DNA from: Palauibacter sp022826685
Lineage (GTDB): Bacteria > Gemmatimonadota > Gemmatimonadetes > Palauibacterales > Palauibacteraceae
Reading direction: 5' to 3' (one strand)
Assembly (NCBI RefSeq): GCF_965221685.1
Contig: NZ_OZ244907.1
DNA length: 64,000 nt
Both the position numbers and the translations under genes were made by a program. Of this stretch, positions 43,961 through 52,672 are shown piece after piece. Below the pieces are notes generated by a model. It had not been told where the DNA came from. It saw only the letters and a list, made by a program, of their open reading frames with translations, and did no database searches. Every line of letters starts with the position of its first letter. Within the stretch, counting starts at the first letter, position 1.

Positions 43961-44677
43961 CTAGGTTCCTTCCACGTCCTTCGGCGGGGCTGCGAGCAGA
44001 TTCTGCGTCCAGGCCGCGACGCGGTCCATCTGCCGCTCCCGTTCGCCCGCCCACCGGGGCAGCCGGATGGCGTTGGCGACCAGCACGCCTCCCCCGCCGA
44101 GGCCCATCAGCGCGGGGACCATCAGCGCCGCGCCCGTCCTGCCGTCGGCGACCATGATGAAGGCGACGATCACCGCCATGACGGCGAACATGATCCCCAC
44201 GAAGGTGGTTTCGAGCGCGTCGCCCTTGCGCGTGCCCAGCCGGAGCCGGTGGCCGGACTCCGTCTGCTCGAGGACCGCGTGGAGATTCCCGTTGCTCCAT
44301 TCGCGGATCCCGGCGTCGGCCCCGACCTCGCCCTTCGCGTCGAACGTGGCCCGCAGCTCGGCGACGAGAAACTGCCACTCGCGATCCGTCAACTCCCGGG
44401 GCAGGTCGACGATCCGGCCCGCCGATATCGGAACGCCGAGCAGCTTCCGCCGCGGTACGAGTTGCGGGGTCGCGTCGAGTTCGGCGGCGGCGGCCGCGAT
44501 GCGCTCCGGGGAAAGGCCGACCTCGAGACCCACGGCCTGGAGTTCCCCGAGCGTGAGGCCGCCGTCCACGGGAGAGGGCAGGCTGGCGCGCTCCTCCTCG
44601 GCTGCCTCGGCCGCCTCGGCGGCGCGCGCGAAGACCTTCCGGACCTCTTCTTCTCCGTACCTGCGTGAGCTGTCCAT
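43961..44677 (-). CDS. Two-transmembrane protein upstream of the receptor
   Basis: 238 residues from ATG 44677. An N-terminal soluble part (SRRYGEEEVRKVFARAAEAAE, then LTLGELQAVGLEVGLSPERI) is followed by a mixed region, two adjacent spans (TTFVGIMFAVMAVIVAFIMV and TGAALMVPALMGLGGGGVLVA) and a basic tail. The N-terminal motif recurs in Gemmatimonadota-type proteins but has no assigned function. The stop is one base from the TonB-receptor ATG. Confidence 0.6.
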   Translation of the reverse strand: MDSSRRYGEEEVRKVFARAAEAAEAAEEERASLPSPVDGGLTLGELQAVGLEVGLSPERIAAAAAELDATPQLVPRRKLLGVPISAGRIVDLPRELTDREWQFLVAELRATFDAKGEVGADAGIREWSNGNLHAVLEQTESGHRLRLGTRKGDALETTFVGIMFAVMAVIVAFIMVADGRTGAALMVPALMGLGGGGVLVANAIRLPRWAGERERQMDRVAAWTQNLLAAPPKDVEGT

Positions 44678-44831
44678 TGCGGCGTGAATCTGTGGTCCAT
44701 CGGCGGACGATGGAAAGATGACGATGGCGGACCGGATGATGGCGGATTGGTCCCGGCCGACGCAGCTTGTCGCTGTGCGTCGCGCCGGGCGGCGCACGGA
44801 GTCCGGCGGGTGGCGAGACAAGGAGCGGAAT

Positions 44832-45476
44832 GTGAAAGCCATCAGGTGGCTTGCGGCGTTCGCGGCCGTCACGCCGCTGCTGAGTCATGGATCCGCGGCG
44901 GCGCAGACCGCGTTCGGTCTCAAGGGAGGCGTGACCTGGGCCGACGCCGCCTTCATCGACCAGTTCACATCGGAAGCGCTCCTGCGAAAGGCGGGGGGCG
45001 GTTTCGTGACCCTGCCCCTGTCGGAGCGCGCGACGGTCCAGCTCGAAGCGCTCTACCTCGAACGGGGGTTCTCGACCACGGGCCTCCACCAGGACGGGTC
45101 GAGGACGAGGATGTCCTACCTGGATTTTCCCATCCTGCTCCGGTTCCGGTTGACGCCGGCGCCCGAGCGCGTGCGGCCGATTCTCCTTGCGGGCGGGTAT
45201 TGGGGACACGAAGTCGCCTGCCGTCTGGAGGGCGGCGTGGCGCAGTTCGAGGAAAGCAACAGTTGCGAGGGCCGCTTCCGGCGGCGCGGCGTTGCGGACG
45301 TGGGCCTGGTGGCCGGCGCGGTCGTCGAGGTGACGGTGACCGACGCCTGGTTTGCGACGCTCGAAGCCCGCTATCACTACGGGGTGCGGAACCTCCACTG
45401 GGACCCCGCGTCCGATGGGGCGAAGGCGCGCAACCTGACGGCTCTGGCCGGGTTTGGAATCCGGGTCGGAAGGTGA
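44832..45476 (+). CDS. Outer-membrane beta-barrel (PorT-like) protein
   Basis: 214 residues from GTG 44832 with GGAG eight bases before. A signal (AIRWLAAFAAVTPLLSHGSAAAQ) leads to repeated amphipathic strands: AFGLKGGVTWADAAF, VQLEALYLERGFST, SYLDFPILLRFRLTP, RPILLAGGYWGHEVAC and ATLEARYHYGVRNLHW, ending LAGFGIRVGR. This is the porin-family pattern of 8-stranded barrels. Function unknown. Confidence 0.75.
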   Translation: MKAIRWLAAFAAVTPLLSHGSAAAQTAFGLKGGVTWADAAFIDQFTSEALLRKAGGGFVTLPLSERATVQLEALYLERGFSTTGLHQDGSRTRMSYLDFPILLRFRLTPAPERVRPILLAGGYWGHEVACRLEGGVAQFEESNSCEGRFRRRGVADVGLVAGAVVEVTVTDAWFATLEARYHYGVRNLHWDPASDGAKARNLTALAGFGIRVGR

Positions 45477-45503
45477 CCCGCGGAGGCCAGCGAGGACGGT
45501 CCT

Positions 45504-46322
45504 CTAACCGTCCTGTCGCTGGCCGTCCCTCTCGCCCGGGGTCGGTGCGGCCGGCTGCCGCGTGATCGGGAACGCCTTGATCGCTTCAACGATCCCGCGC
45601 GCGGCCCTCTCGGGCGCATCGAGGATGATCTCGCGGTCCCGCGCGTTGGTCATGAACCCCGTCTCGATGATCAGCGCGATCGTCATCGGATGGAGCGCGT
45701 GCTCGTACCGACGGAAGTTGAAGGCGTAGTAGTTCTCCATGCGGCGAGTCAGCGCGGGCAGGTGCTTGAGTCCGGTCGCCGTGCCGTACGTCTCCCGCAG
45801 CAGGCGCGCCGCGGCCTCGGCCCGTCCGGTGGCGTCGCGCCGCGGGGCGGCGACCCGATACCCCGACGCCGCGGGGCTGTCGCTCCCGTCCGCGTGGATC
45901 GAGATGAAGAGGTGCGCCCGGTAGCCGGGGGGCACGACGGCGGGGAGGAGGTCGACCTCGTAGCCCAGCGCTTCGAGTTCCGCGCCCGCCAGCCGGGCGA
46001 TGACGAGGTTCGCCTCCCACTCGGCGGTTTCGCGCCACCGCGTACCGTTGTAGCGGATGCGCCGGAGTTCGTTCGGGGCCTCGATGGCGCGCCAGTGACC
46101 GACCTGGAGACCGATCCGGATCGGGCCCGCGGGGGGCTCCCACTCCTCGGGCGTGGGGATGGGGCCGGGGTAGCGGTTGTAGTTCCGCCACCTGCGCCAC
46201 CGCTCGCTCGCGGCGGCGTCACGTTCCGTGGCGCGCTGCTCCTGGGCCGCGGCGCTGTCGGCGCCGAATCCCTCGAATCCGGCGAAGAGCACCACGGCGG
46301 CCGTGAGTACCGTCAGCTTCAA
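45504..46322 (-). CDS. N-acetylmuramoyl-L-alanine amidase (Amidase_3)
   Basis: 272 residues. Start set at TTG 46322 because GAGGAGG lies seven bases upstream and the product then opens with a signal (LKLTVLTAAVVLFAGFEGFG). Zinc ligands: His in IGLQVGHW, Glu in EWEANLVIARLA and His in LFISIHADGSDSP; catalytic Glu in ALIIETGFMTNARDRE. It cuts the amide between muramic acid and the stem peptide in the periplasm. Single catalytic domain, no AMIN domain visible. Confidence 0.88.
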   Translation of the reverse strand: MKLTVLTAAVVLFAGFEGFGADSAAAQEQRATERDAAASERWRRWRNYNRYPGPIPTPEEWEPPAGPIRIGLQVGHWRAIEAPNELRRIRYNGTRWRETAEWEANLVIARLAGAELEALGYEVDLLPAVVPPGYRAHLFISIHADGSDSPAASGYRVAAPRRDATGRAEAAARLLRETYGTATGLKHLPALTRRMENYYAFNFRRYEHALHPMTIALIIETGFMTNARDREIILDAPERAARGIVEAIKAFPITRQPAAPTPGERDGQRQDG

Positions 46323-46430
46323 ATCGAGACCTCCTCGCGAGCGCAGTCCCCACGACCTCAACCCCCGAACCGCCCGGAACGTTGACGCTAACCCGCGCGC
46401 CGACCGGCCGGCAACCGCGATCCGCGAGGT

Positions 46431-49133
46431 TCAGCGGCAGTTGAGGCCGGGGCTCTCGGGCAGTTCCTCGGTGCTGGAAGCCGCGAGCGCGTTGAACAGG
46501 AGCTTGAACGTGTTGCGCGGCTGTCCGCGGAAGTGCGGGCGGAACGCGAACAGCACGACCTGCCCCTCGCCGACGCCGACCTGCGCCGCCGCCGGGTAGC
46601 CGGCGAGCACCTCCTCGCCGCCCAGCGTCCAGCCGCTCACGAGGAAATCCGAGGCGGCGTAGCACACCGGGGTCGAGATCCGGCCAATGTTGCCCGCCGC
46701 GCCGCCGTCCCCCGCCGCGCCTCCCGTCCTCTCCAATACCTGGCTGCGGGAGAAGAGGGCCATCGCCTCCTCGTCCATCCCGTAGCCGAGCGGGTGCGAG
46801 GGGTCGACGTCGAGTCGGATCACGGATCCCGGGATGAAGAACTCCTGCGAGGAGAGCCCCCGCGCCCGGTTCCGGAAGGGAAGGCCGAAGGTCTCGATCG
46901 CGTAGTCCACGGCCTGGTCGAAGGCGACGAGCCAGCCACCCGCCTCGACGAAGGCGCGGAGGGCTGCGGCGCCCGGTTCGCCGAGCCCGCCCGTGTACTC
47001 CTCCGGCATGGTCTCCGGCAGATTCCCGTTCGCGATCCCGCCCGAGGCCTGCGAGGGGAGGAGGATGACGTCGAAGCGGGACAGGTCGCCGCTCTGCACG
47101 TCCGCGTCCCACACGTTCTCCCACTCGAAGCCGTACTGGTCCAGCACCCAGCGGGTCCAGCCCTCGGGCATCGGGGCCTGCCACGAACGGTAGATCGCGA
47201 CGCGCGGCGGCCCCCCCTGGGCGATGGCGTCCGGGGGCGGGGGATCGGCCGCGCCCGCCAGCGACAACCCGTTCGCGGCCGCGAGCATCCGCGCGTCCTC
47301 GCTCGGCAGGTGCGGATACCAGTACGAGCCGGCGGGGATGGCGCCGGTGGGCGTCGACAGGTCGCGCGTGATCCGGGACCACGGCCCGGTTCGCATCGCG
47401 CGGTAGATCCAGTTCGAGTTGCCGAGCAGAGCGAACCCGGCCGCTCCCTCGCCACGCACCTCGCCGATGTCGGACGAGACTTCACCCCATTCGCCCGGCG
47501 GCATGTCGAACGGTTCGTCCACGTTCACCGCCTCCAGTCCCATCTGGAAGCGGAGTTCGTACCCGGTCATGTCGTACGGAGGCTCCGGCGGTCCGCCGGG
47601 ATACTGGCGCCGGTCGGGGTATTCCTTGGGCTCCATCAGGTCGACCACGTACGGCCGGAAGGCCTGGGGCGGGATCACGTACGACCCGGCGGGGAAGTTG
47701 AGACCTCCCTCCGGTCCCGATACGAAGAACGGTTCCGACGCGCGCAGGAACTCGATCCCCGACTGCGACATCAGGCCCATGAACTCGACGACCGCGCTCG
47801 GGTCGTGCGAGGCCCGGGGGTCGAGCACGTAGGCGAACGGACCGCCCTCCGCCGCGTTTCCGCGTTCGATCTGGCGCCGGCCCATGAGGTAGTGGTTGAA
47901 GAGGTATTCCTCCTTGAGCTTCGCGCCCATGTCCGCCACGGCCTTCGCGGCGGTCATCATGTAGTCCATGGCGTCGCGCAGGTGCCAGCAACCGCCGAGC
48001 CAGGGGTTGTTGTAGTTCGTCGACGGCGTCTTCGCGGGCAGGTGCCCGGCGCGCGCGCCGAAGGTGTCCGGGATCTCGTCCTCGTCGTAGCAGCGGGGCG
48101 TCGCGTACCCCGCGCCCGCCGTCTCCGTCAGGAACCCGAGCATGTTGTGATAGTCGGGCCCGCCTCGCATCGACCCGTTCCACCACAGGTCGAAGACGAT
48201 GCCGCTGTTCACGCCCGGCTTCCCCTCCTCGTCGAAGCGGCGCCGCATCGAGTGTCCCATCTGGTTCAGGGAACTCACGACGAGCGGATCGAGGTGCGGG
48301 TTCACGGGGTTCTCGAAGGGCGGCATCCAGATCCGCCCGGGGAAGGGGCTCGACTGATGCTGATTATAGACGATCTGCGGGAACCAGTTGTGATAGAGTT
48401 GCCGCGTCACCGCCTGCGTCTCGACCTGCGTCAGCATATACCAGTCGCGATTGTTGTCGTGCCCGATATAGTGATGATAAAGCTCCGGGACGCGCGCCAT
48501 CTCGAATTCGCCGCCCACATTCGACATGTACCAGTCGGCGACGATATTCAGGCCGTCCGGATTCATATTCGGCATCAGGAGGACGACGGCGTTCTCCCGC
48601 ACACGCCGGGTCTCGGGGGACTCGTCCGTCACGAAGTGGCGCGCCATCTCCGGCATCAGCTGCCCGTGCGCGACCTCCGTGGCGTGCAGCCCGCCGTCGA
48701 TCCACACGACCGCGACCCCTTCGCGCGCGAGCGCCCGCGCCTCCTCCTCGGCGAGGACGGATCCATAGCCTTCGTCCGGGTCGCGGGCGTAGGCGAGCGT
48801 CCGCGTGATCTCCTTGATCCGTTCCAGGCGCCGGAGGTTCGATGGCGAGGAGATCGCCGCGAGGTAGAGGGGCTCGCCCCGGCTGCTCTCGCCGATCTGC
48901 TCCAGCACCATGCGGTCGGTGGAGGCCGCGAGCGCCTCGAAGTACGCCTTGATCCCGTCGTAGTTCGTGAGCTTGTAGTCCTCGCCGGGCGCGAACCCGA
49001 TGACCTCCGCCGGCATCGGCACGTCGCCACCGCCGCCGGAGTCCGTCGCGCATCCCGCAAACAACGCGACCCCCAGCAACGACCCGAGCACCACGCGCCC
49101 GCCCGCGGCGAACGAAAAGTCTCTGGCGATCAT
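46431..49133 (-). CDS. M14-family zinc carboxypeptidase, lipoprotein
   Basis: 900 residues from ATG 49133. A lipobox (LGVALFAGC) precedes an M14 domain with IGESSRGEPLYLAAIS, GGLHATEVAHGQLM (HxxE zinc ligands), LMPNMNPDGLNIVADWYM, and NRDWYMLTQVETQA through YNQHQSSPFPGRIW (His ligand). The C-terminal half contains a class I glutamine-amidotransferase-like fold (VAIYRSWQAPMPEGWTRWVLDQYGFEWENV, VILLPSQASGG) typical of this subgroup. It likely digests peptides outside the cell. ATGA overlap with the VapC gene upstream couples it to that operon. Confidence 0.88.
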   Translation of the reverse strand: MIARDFSFAAGGRVVLGSLLGVALFAGCATDSGGGGDVPMPAEVIGFAPGEDYKLTNYDGIKAYFEALAASTDRMVLEQIGESSRGEPLYLAAISSPSNLRRLERIKEITRTLAYARDPDEGYGSVLAEEEARALAREGVAVVWIDGGLHATEVAHGQLMPEMARHFVTDESPETRRVRENAVVLLMPNMNPDGLNIVADWYMSNVGGEFEMARVPELYHHYIGHDNNRDWYMLTQVETQAVTRQLYHNWFPQIVYNQHQSSPFPGRIWMPPFENPVNPHLDPLVVSSLNQMGHSMRRRFDEEGKPGVNSGIVFDLWWNGSMRGGPDYHNMLGFLTETAGAGYATPRCYDEDEIPDTFGARAGHLPAKTPSTNYNNPWLGGCWHLRDAMDYMMTAAKAVADMGAKLKEEYLFNHYLMGRRQIERGNAAEGGPFAYVLDPRASHDPSAVVEFMGLMSQSGIEFLRASEPFFVSGPEGGLNFPAGSYVIPPQAFRPYVVDLMEPKEYPDRRQYPGGPPEPPYDMTGYELRFQMGLEAVNVDEPFDMPPGEWGEVSSDIGEVRGEGAAGFALLGNSNWIYRAMRTGPWSRITRDLSTPTGAIPAGSYWYPHLPSEDARMLAAANGLSLAGAADPPPPDAIAQGGPPRVAIYRSWQAPMPEGWTRWVLDQYGFEWENVWDADVQSGDLSRFDVILLPSQASGGIANGNLPETMPEEYTGGLGEPGAAALRAFVEAGGWLVAFDQAVDYAIETFGLPFRNRARGLSSQEFFIPGSVIRLDVDPSHPLGYGMDEEAMALFSRSQVLERTGGAAGDGGAAGNIGRISTPVCYAASDFLVSGWTLGGEEVLAGYPAAAQVGVGEGQVVLFAFRPHFRGQPRNTFKLLFNALAASSTEELPESPGLNCR

Positions 49134-49525
49134 CGGCTCCGTTCCCCCGTCTTTCGATACGGCCGGTACTCGACCCCTTCCATCCCTTCGAAGTCCGCGT
49201 CCTGGGTCCACAAAACCGCGTCCTCCTGCCTGGAGGTTGCGAGAATGATGCTGTCGGCCAGCGGCAAGCCCAGCTCGGCGCTCACCGTCGCCGCGGCAAC
49301 CGCGAGATCCCCGTCGAGGTCGATCACGCGTCCCCGCCGTATTTGCGCGACGGCATAAAGCGCGGCGCCGGGGTCTCGTTGGACGCGGATTCGCTTGAAG
49401 ACCTCGAACAACGTGATGCTTGGTACGACCAGACGTTCGGTCTCGGCGATGGGCTCGGCGAACTCCGGCGCGTTCGGACCATCGGCGAAGTACTCCAGCC
49501 AGGCCGAAGAATCGACCACGTTCAC
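49130..49525 (-). CDS. VapC-type PIN-domain toxin (second pair)
   Basis: 131 residues. PIN acids in NVVDSSAWLEYFAD, LFEVFKRI, GLPLADSIILATSRQ and TQDADFEGM. Overlaps its antitoxin by 4 bases upstream and the M14 peptidase by 4 bases downstream, so all three appear to be translated from one message. Confidence 0.88.
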   Translation of the reverse strand: MNVVDSSAWLEYFADGPNAPEFAEPIAETERLVVPSITLFEVFKRIRVQRDPGAALYAVAQIRRGRVIDLDGDLAVAAATVSAELGLPLADSIILATSRQEDAVLWTQDADFEGMEGVEYRPYRKTGERSR

Positions 49526-49728
49526 GTACGGTCTCCCTCGCGCGGGACGGTCGTATCGATGCCGCGGACGAAGCCTCGAGCCGCCTCGATGGGTTCGAGC
49601 GGAATCAACTCCACGCGTCCCTTGAAGGGCAGCGCCTGCACCTTCTGGCCGGGTTTCAACCCGAGTCGCTCGCGCACATCTCTAGGGATTACAACCTGAT
49701 AGCGAGAAGAAATCGTGACAATCGTCAT
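49522..49728 (-). CDS. AbrB-type antitoxin (second VapBC pair)
   Basis: 68 residues from ATG 49728: MTIVTISSRYQVVIPRDVRERLGLKPGQKVQALPF is the DNA-binding swapped hairpin; RGIDTTVPREGD is the toxin-binding tail. An in-frame ATG 13 codons upstream is less likely. No clear operator arms seen upstream. Confidence 0.85.
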   Translation of the reverse strand: MTIVTISSRYQVVIPRDVRERLGLKPGQKVQALPFKGRVELIPLEPIEAARGFVRGIDTTVPREGDRT

Positions 49729-49810
49729 GGCGCGCTCATGATGTGGTGTTCGAACCGGTGTGTGCAAGTCAACATATGTATCGACGACGCTACTGCAAGA
49801 CGAACGCTAT

Positions 49811-52645
49811 TCAGCGCGGGATGATTCGGACGACGCGGCCTGTGCGGTCGACGACCCTGATGGGGCCCCGGAGGATGTCGTCGCCGTAGGGGATCATGCG
49901 TGCCGGCGTGGCGCGGGCGCCGCCCGTGGATCCGGGGACCCGGTAGAGTTCGGCGAGCCCCACCTTGACCGAATAACCGATGTCCGCGAGCGACTGGACG
50001 GTGATCAGGCTGAGGAGATCGCGTTCGCCCGCCGCCTGGAACGGCGTGAGCAACTCGTGGCCGAGCACGGATTCCCGCCAGTGGGAGTCCGCCGCTGCGG
50101 GTGCCGACGTGTTTTCGACGGGCACCTTCTCGCCATCGTCGTAGCTTGCCCCGCCCCGCTCGTCGAACGCGGCGATGGCCAGGGGGCCCGTGAAATGCGC
50201 GTCCGCTCCCGAGTTGTGGCGGGAGGGGTTCCGGAGCAGGCCGTGGTCGACCCACACCGTCCCGATCCCCAGCACGTGGCCGATCTCGTGCAGGATCACC
50301 TCTTCCACGTCCTTGAGGTTCCCCTCCTCCTCGAGCCGCGCGAGGTCCGCCGCGTCGAGTTCGAGGGCGCCGACGGCGGGCAGGCGGGACGCATCGCGGA
50401 CGACGCAGGGGCCGGCCCGGGCGAGGACGCCGTCCACGCCGTCGATCTCCCGGACGGACGCCACCATCACGAGATCGTCGACGGTGCCGATGCGCTGATC
50501 CGTCGTGATATCCCAGCATCCGGGCGCCACATCCTGGCCGAGAGGAACATCCGGGAGTTCCGTGTCCGCCAGTATGGCCGACCAGAAGTCCACCGCGTCC
50601 GCGAAGGCCTCCGCCTGCGAGTCGGTCAGCGCGTCCAGCTGGATCACATCGATGTCGAAGGGTCGCGCGGCCGCTTCCCGCACGGTCACGGGGAAGGAAA
50701 GCTCGGCCGTCGCGCCCGGCGGGTCGGTCGCCGTCAGGGTCACCGTCGTGGAACCTGTCGCGACGGGCGTCAGCGTCACGACGTCGCCCTCGACCGTCAC
50801 CGCGGTCACCGTGGCGTCGGCGCTGGCGGCCGAGAAGCGCAGATCGGCCCCTTCGGGATCGCGGAAGTAGTCTGCCGCCGTGAGCATCGTCGGGTGGCTG
50901 CCCGCCTGCATCCGCTGGAGCGCGACCTCCCGCTCCGGCACCGGCGGGGCGTTCACACCCTCCCCGAAGAGGATGAGCGGGTCCCCCAGTCCGATCTCGA
51001 CTCCGGTCACTCCTCCCGGGACTGCGGGCGCCGGGCCCGCCACCACCTGAACCTCGCTCTGGCCGCCCTCCGTCGCGGTCACGGTCACCTCCGCGCTCCG
51101 TTCGCTCCCGGCCTCGAGGACCGCCGACTCCGACGAGAGCGTGCCGCCCCGGGCGGAGAGGGGAACGGTCATGGCGAACGGCGCCCCCACGGCCACGGAG
51201 AGTGCGATCCGGGCGGGACCGGTGGCGGCGGGATCCCGAGTGTCGGTCCGCTCGAGTTCGAGTTCGAGCGCGAAGGGGGCCCCCGGGTTCTCCGCCAGCA
51301 GCAGCGTGTCGAGGTTGGACAGACCGAAGAACATCTGCTCTGGCAGCGCCGCCAGCCGGTTTCCGTCCAGTTGCAGCACGCGGAGCAAGGAGAGGCCCGA
51401 AAACAGCCCGGCCGGGAGTCTGGAGAGCCGGTTGCCGTACAGACGCAGCGACTCCAGCCGGGAGAGGCCCGCGAACGCCCCCTCCGGGATCGCTTCCAAT
51501 CCGTTCCGGTCGAGCCGCAGCTCCGTCAGGCCGCCAAGGCCAGCGAACACGCCCGCGGGAAGCGTCTCGAGCCCGGTGTCCTGCAGCAGCAGGCTCTCCA
51601 GTTCAGCCAGGCCGGAGAAGGCGCCCGCCTCCAGCGCCCCGATCCGTCCGTTGCCGAGGTAGAGCCATTTCAGGCCGCCCAGCCCGGAGAAGGCGCCGTC
51701 GCCCAGGGTCGTGAAGTCGTTGCTGCCCAGGTGCAGCCGCGCCAGGCTCGTGAGCTCCGCGAACGCGCCGGCCGGCAGCGTGGCGAGCGCGTTGGCACGC
51801 AGCTCCAGCGTCTCGAGGGACGCGAGTCCCGCAAACGACTCGGCGGACAGAGTGGTCAGCGCGTTGTCGCCCAGGTCCAGCGTCTTGAGCCTCGCCAATC
51901 CCGCGAACGCATCGGCCGGCAGCGTCTCGAAACCGTTGTTCCGCAGGCGCAGCGTCTCGAGGCTCGTGAGGTCGGCGAATACGCCCACCGGAAAGGCGGT
52001 GAAGCCGACGTTGGAGAGGTCCAGGTTTCGGAGGTTGTAGAGGCCGGAGAGGTCGCCCGGCCTGAGGGTGGGGATCGCGGTGCCCGCGAGGTTGAGCGTC
52101 GTGATCCCCAGGTGCGCCGTCGTCACCGCCGAGCAACGTTCGGCGCGGCTCCGGATGGTGAGCGCGTCCCGGATCTCCGGGGTTCGGTCGCAGACACCTT
52201 CGGCGATCGTGACCTGCGTCGAGGTCGTCGCTCCCAGTTCATATCCCGCGGCCGCCGCGGGAGCATCCAGGCTGAAGAGGAAGGTCTCGCGCGCGGGCTC
52301 GATGTCGTTGTCGTCCCGGATCGCGATGCGGACGTCGATGGCGCTCGTCCCCGCGGGAACGGACACCGAGCCATCGGCGCGATAGTCCGCCGTGTCCGCG
52401 TCCGCGGTGGCCGGGTCTCCGTCCGCACCCAGCGTGTAGCGCACGATGATGGACGAGGTCGGCGGGGGATCGAGACGGACCGACACGATCGCGTCCAGAC
52501 CCTCGGAGACGTCCGGTGCCAGGGCGCCGACCGTCGCCACCGGCGTCCGCGCGGGTTCGGGCCCCGGATCTGTGCTGCCGCCGCCGCAGCCGGCGATCGC
52601 GGCCGCGGCGCACGCCAGCGTCCACCCGCTCCGTAAAGTGTCCAC
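49811..52645 (-). CDS. LRR, Calx-beta and metzincin protease fusion lipoprotein
   Basis: 944 residues. Lipobox AIAGC (Cys20), then a Calx-beta-like domain (about 40-150, with ADYRADGSVSVPAGTS). About ten leucine-rich repeats follow (about 180-430; FAGLASLETLELRANALATLPAGA and relatives), then beta domains including an Ig-like unit (LTAADYFRDPEGADLRFSA). The C-terminal zinc protease carries EEVILHEIGHVLGIGTVW near residue 780 (HExxHxxG) and SHWRESVLGHELLTP downstream, as in leishmanolysin-like enzymes. Predicted surface protease with a recognition module; the combination is unusual. Confidence 0.85.
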   Translation of the reverse strand: MDTLRSGWTLACAAAAIAGCGGGSTDPGPEPARTPVATVGALAPDVSEGLDAIVSVRLDPPPTSSIIVRYTLGADGDPATADADTADYRADGSVSVPAGTSAIDVRIAIRDDNDIEPARETFLFSLDAPAAAAGYELGATTSTQVTIAEGVCDRTPEIRDALTIRSRAERCSAVTTAHLGITTLNLAGTAIPTLRPGDLSGLYNLRNLDLSNVGFTAFPVGVFADLTSLETLRLRNNGFETLPADAFAGLARLKTLDLGDNALTTLSAESFAGLASLETLELRANALATLPAGAFAELTSLARLHLGSNDFTTLGDGAFSGLGGLKWLYLGNGRIGALEAGAFSGLAELESLLLQDTGLETLPAGVFAGLGGLTELRLDRNGLEAIPEGAFAGLSRLESLRLYGNRLSRLPAGLFSGLSLLRVLQLDGNRLAALPEQMFFGLSNLDTLLLAENPGAPFALELELERTDTRDPAATGPARIALSVAVGAPFAMTVPLSARGGTLSSESAVLEAGSERSAEVTVTATEGGQSEVQVVAGPAPAVPGGVTGVEIGLGDPLILFGEGVNAPPVPEREVALQRMQAGSHPTMLTAADYFRDPEGADLRFSAASADATVTAVTVEGDVVTLTPVATGSTTVTLTATDPPGATAELSFPVTVREAAARPFDIDVIQLDALTDSQAEAFADAVDFWSAILADTELPDVPLGQDVAPGCWDITTDQRIGTVDDLVMVASVREIDGVDGVLARAGPCVVRDASRLPAVGALELDAADLARLEEEGNLKDVEEVILHEIGHVLGIGTVWVDHGLLRNPSRHNSGADAHFTGPLAIAAFDERGGASYDDGEKVPVENTSAPAAADSHWRESVLGHELLTPFQAAGERDLLSLITVQSLADIGYSVKVGLAELYRVPGSTGGARATPARMIPYGDDILRGPIRVVDRTGRVVRIIPR

Positions 52646-52672
52646 GATCAGGTCATCCAGCAGACGCCCGGG

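Noticed and set aside
46533..49358. 941-codon plus-strand frame opposite the M14 peptidase
   Set aside because: Codon-shadow composition without motifs, while the minus strand shows a clear zinc-peptidase.
49760..52636. 958-codon plus-strand frame opposite the LRR protease
   Set aside because: Low-complexity Arg/Glu/Gly shadow created by the LRR codon periodicity.
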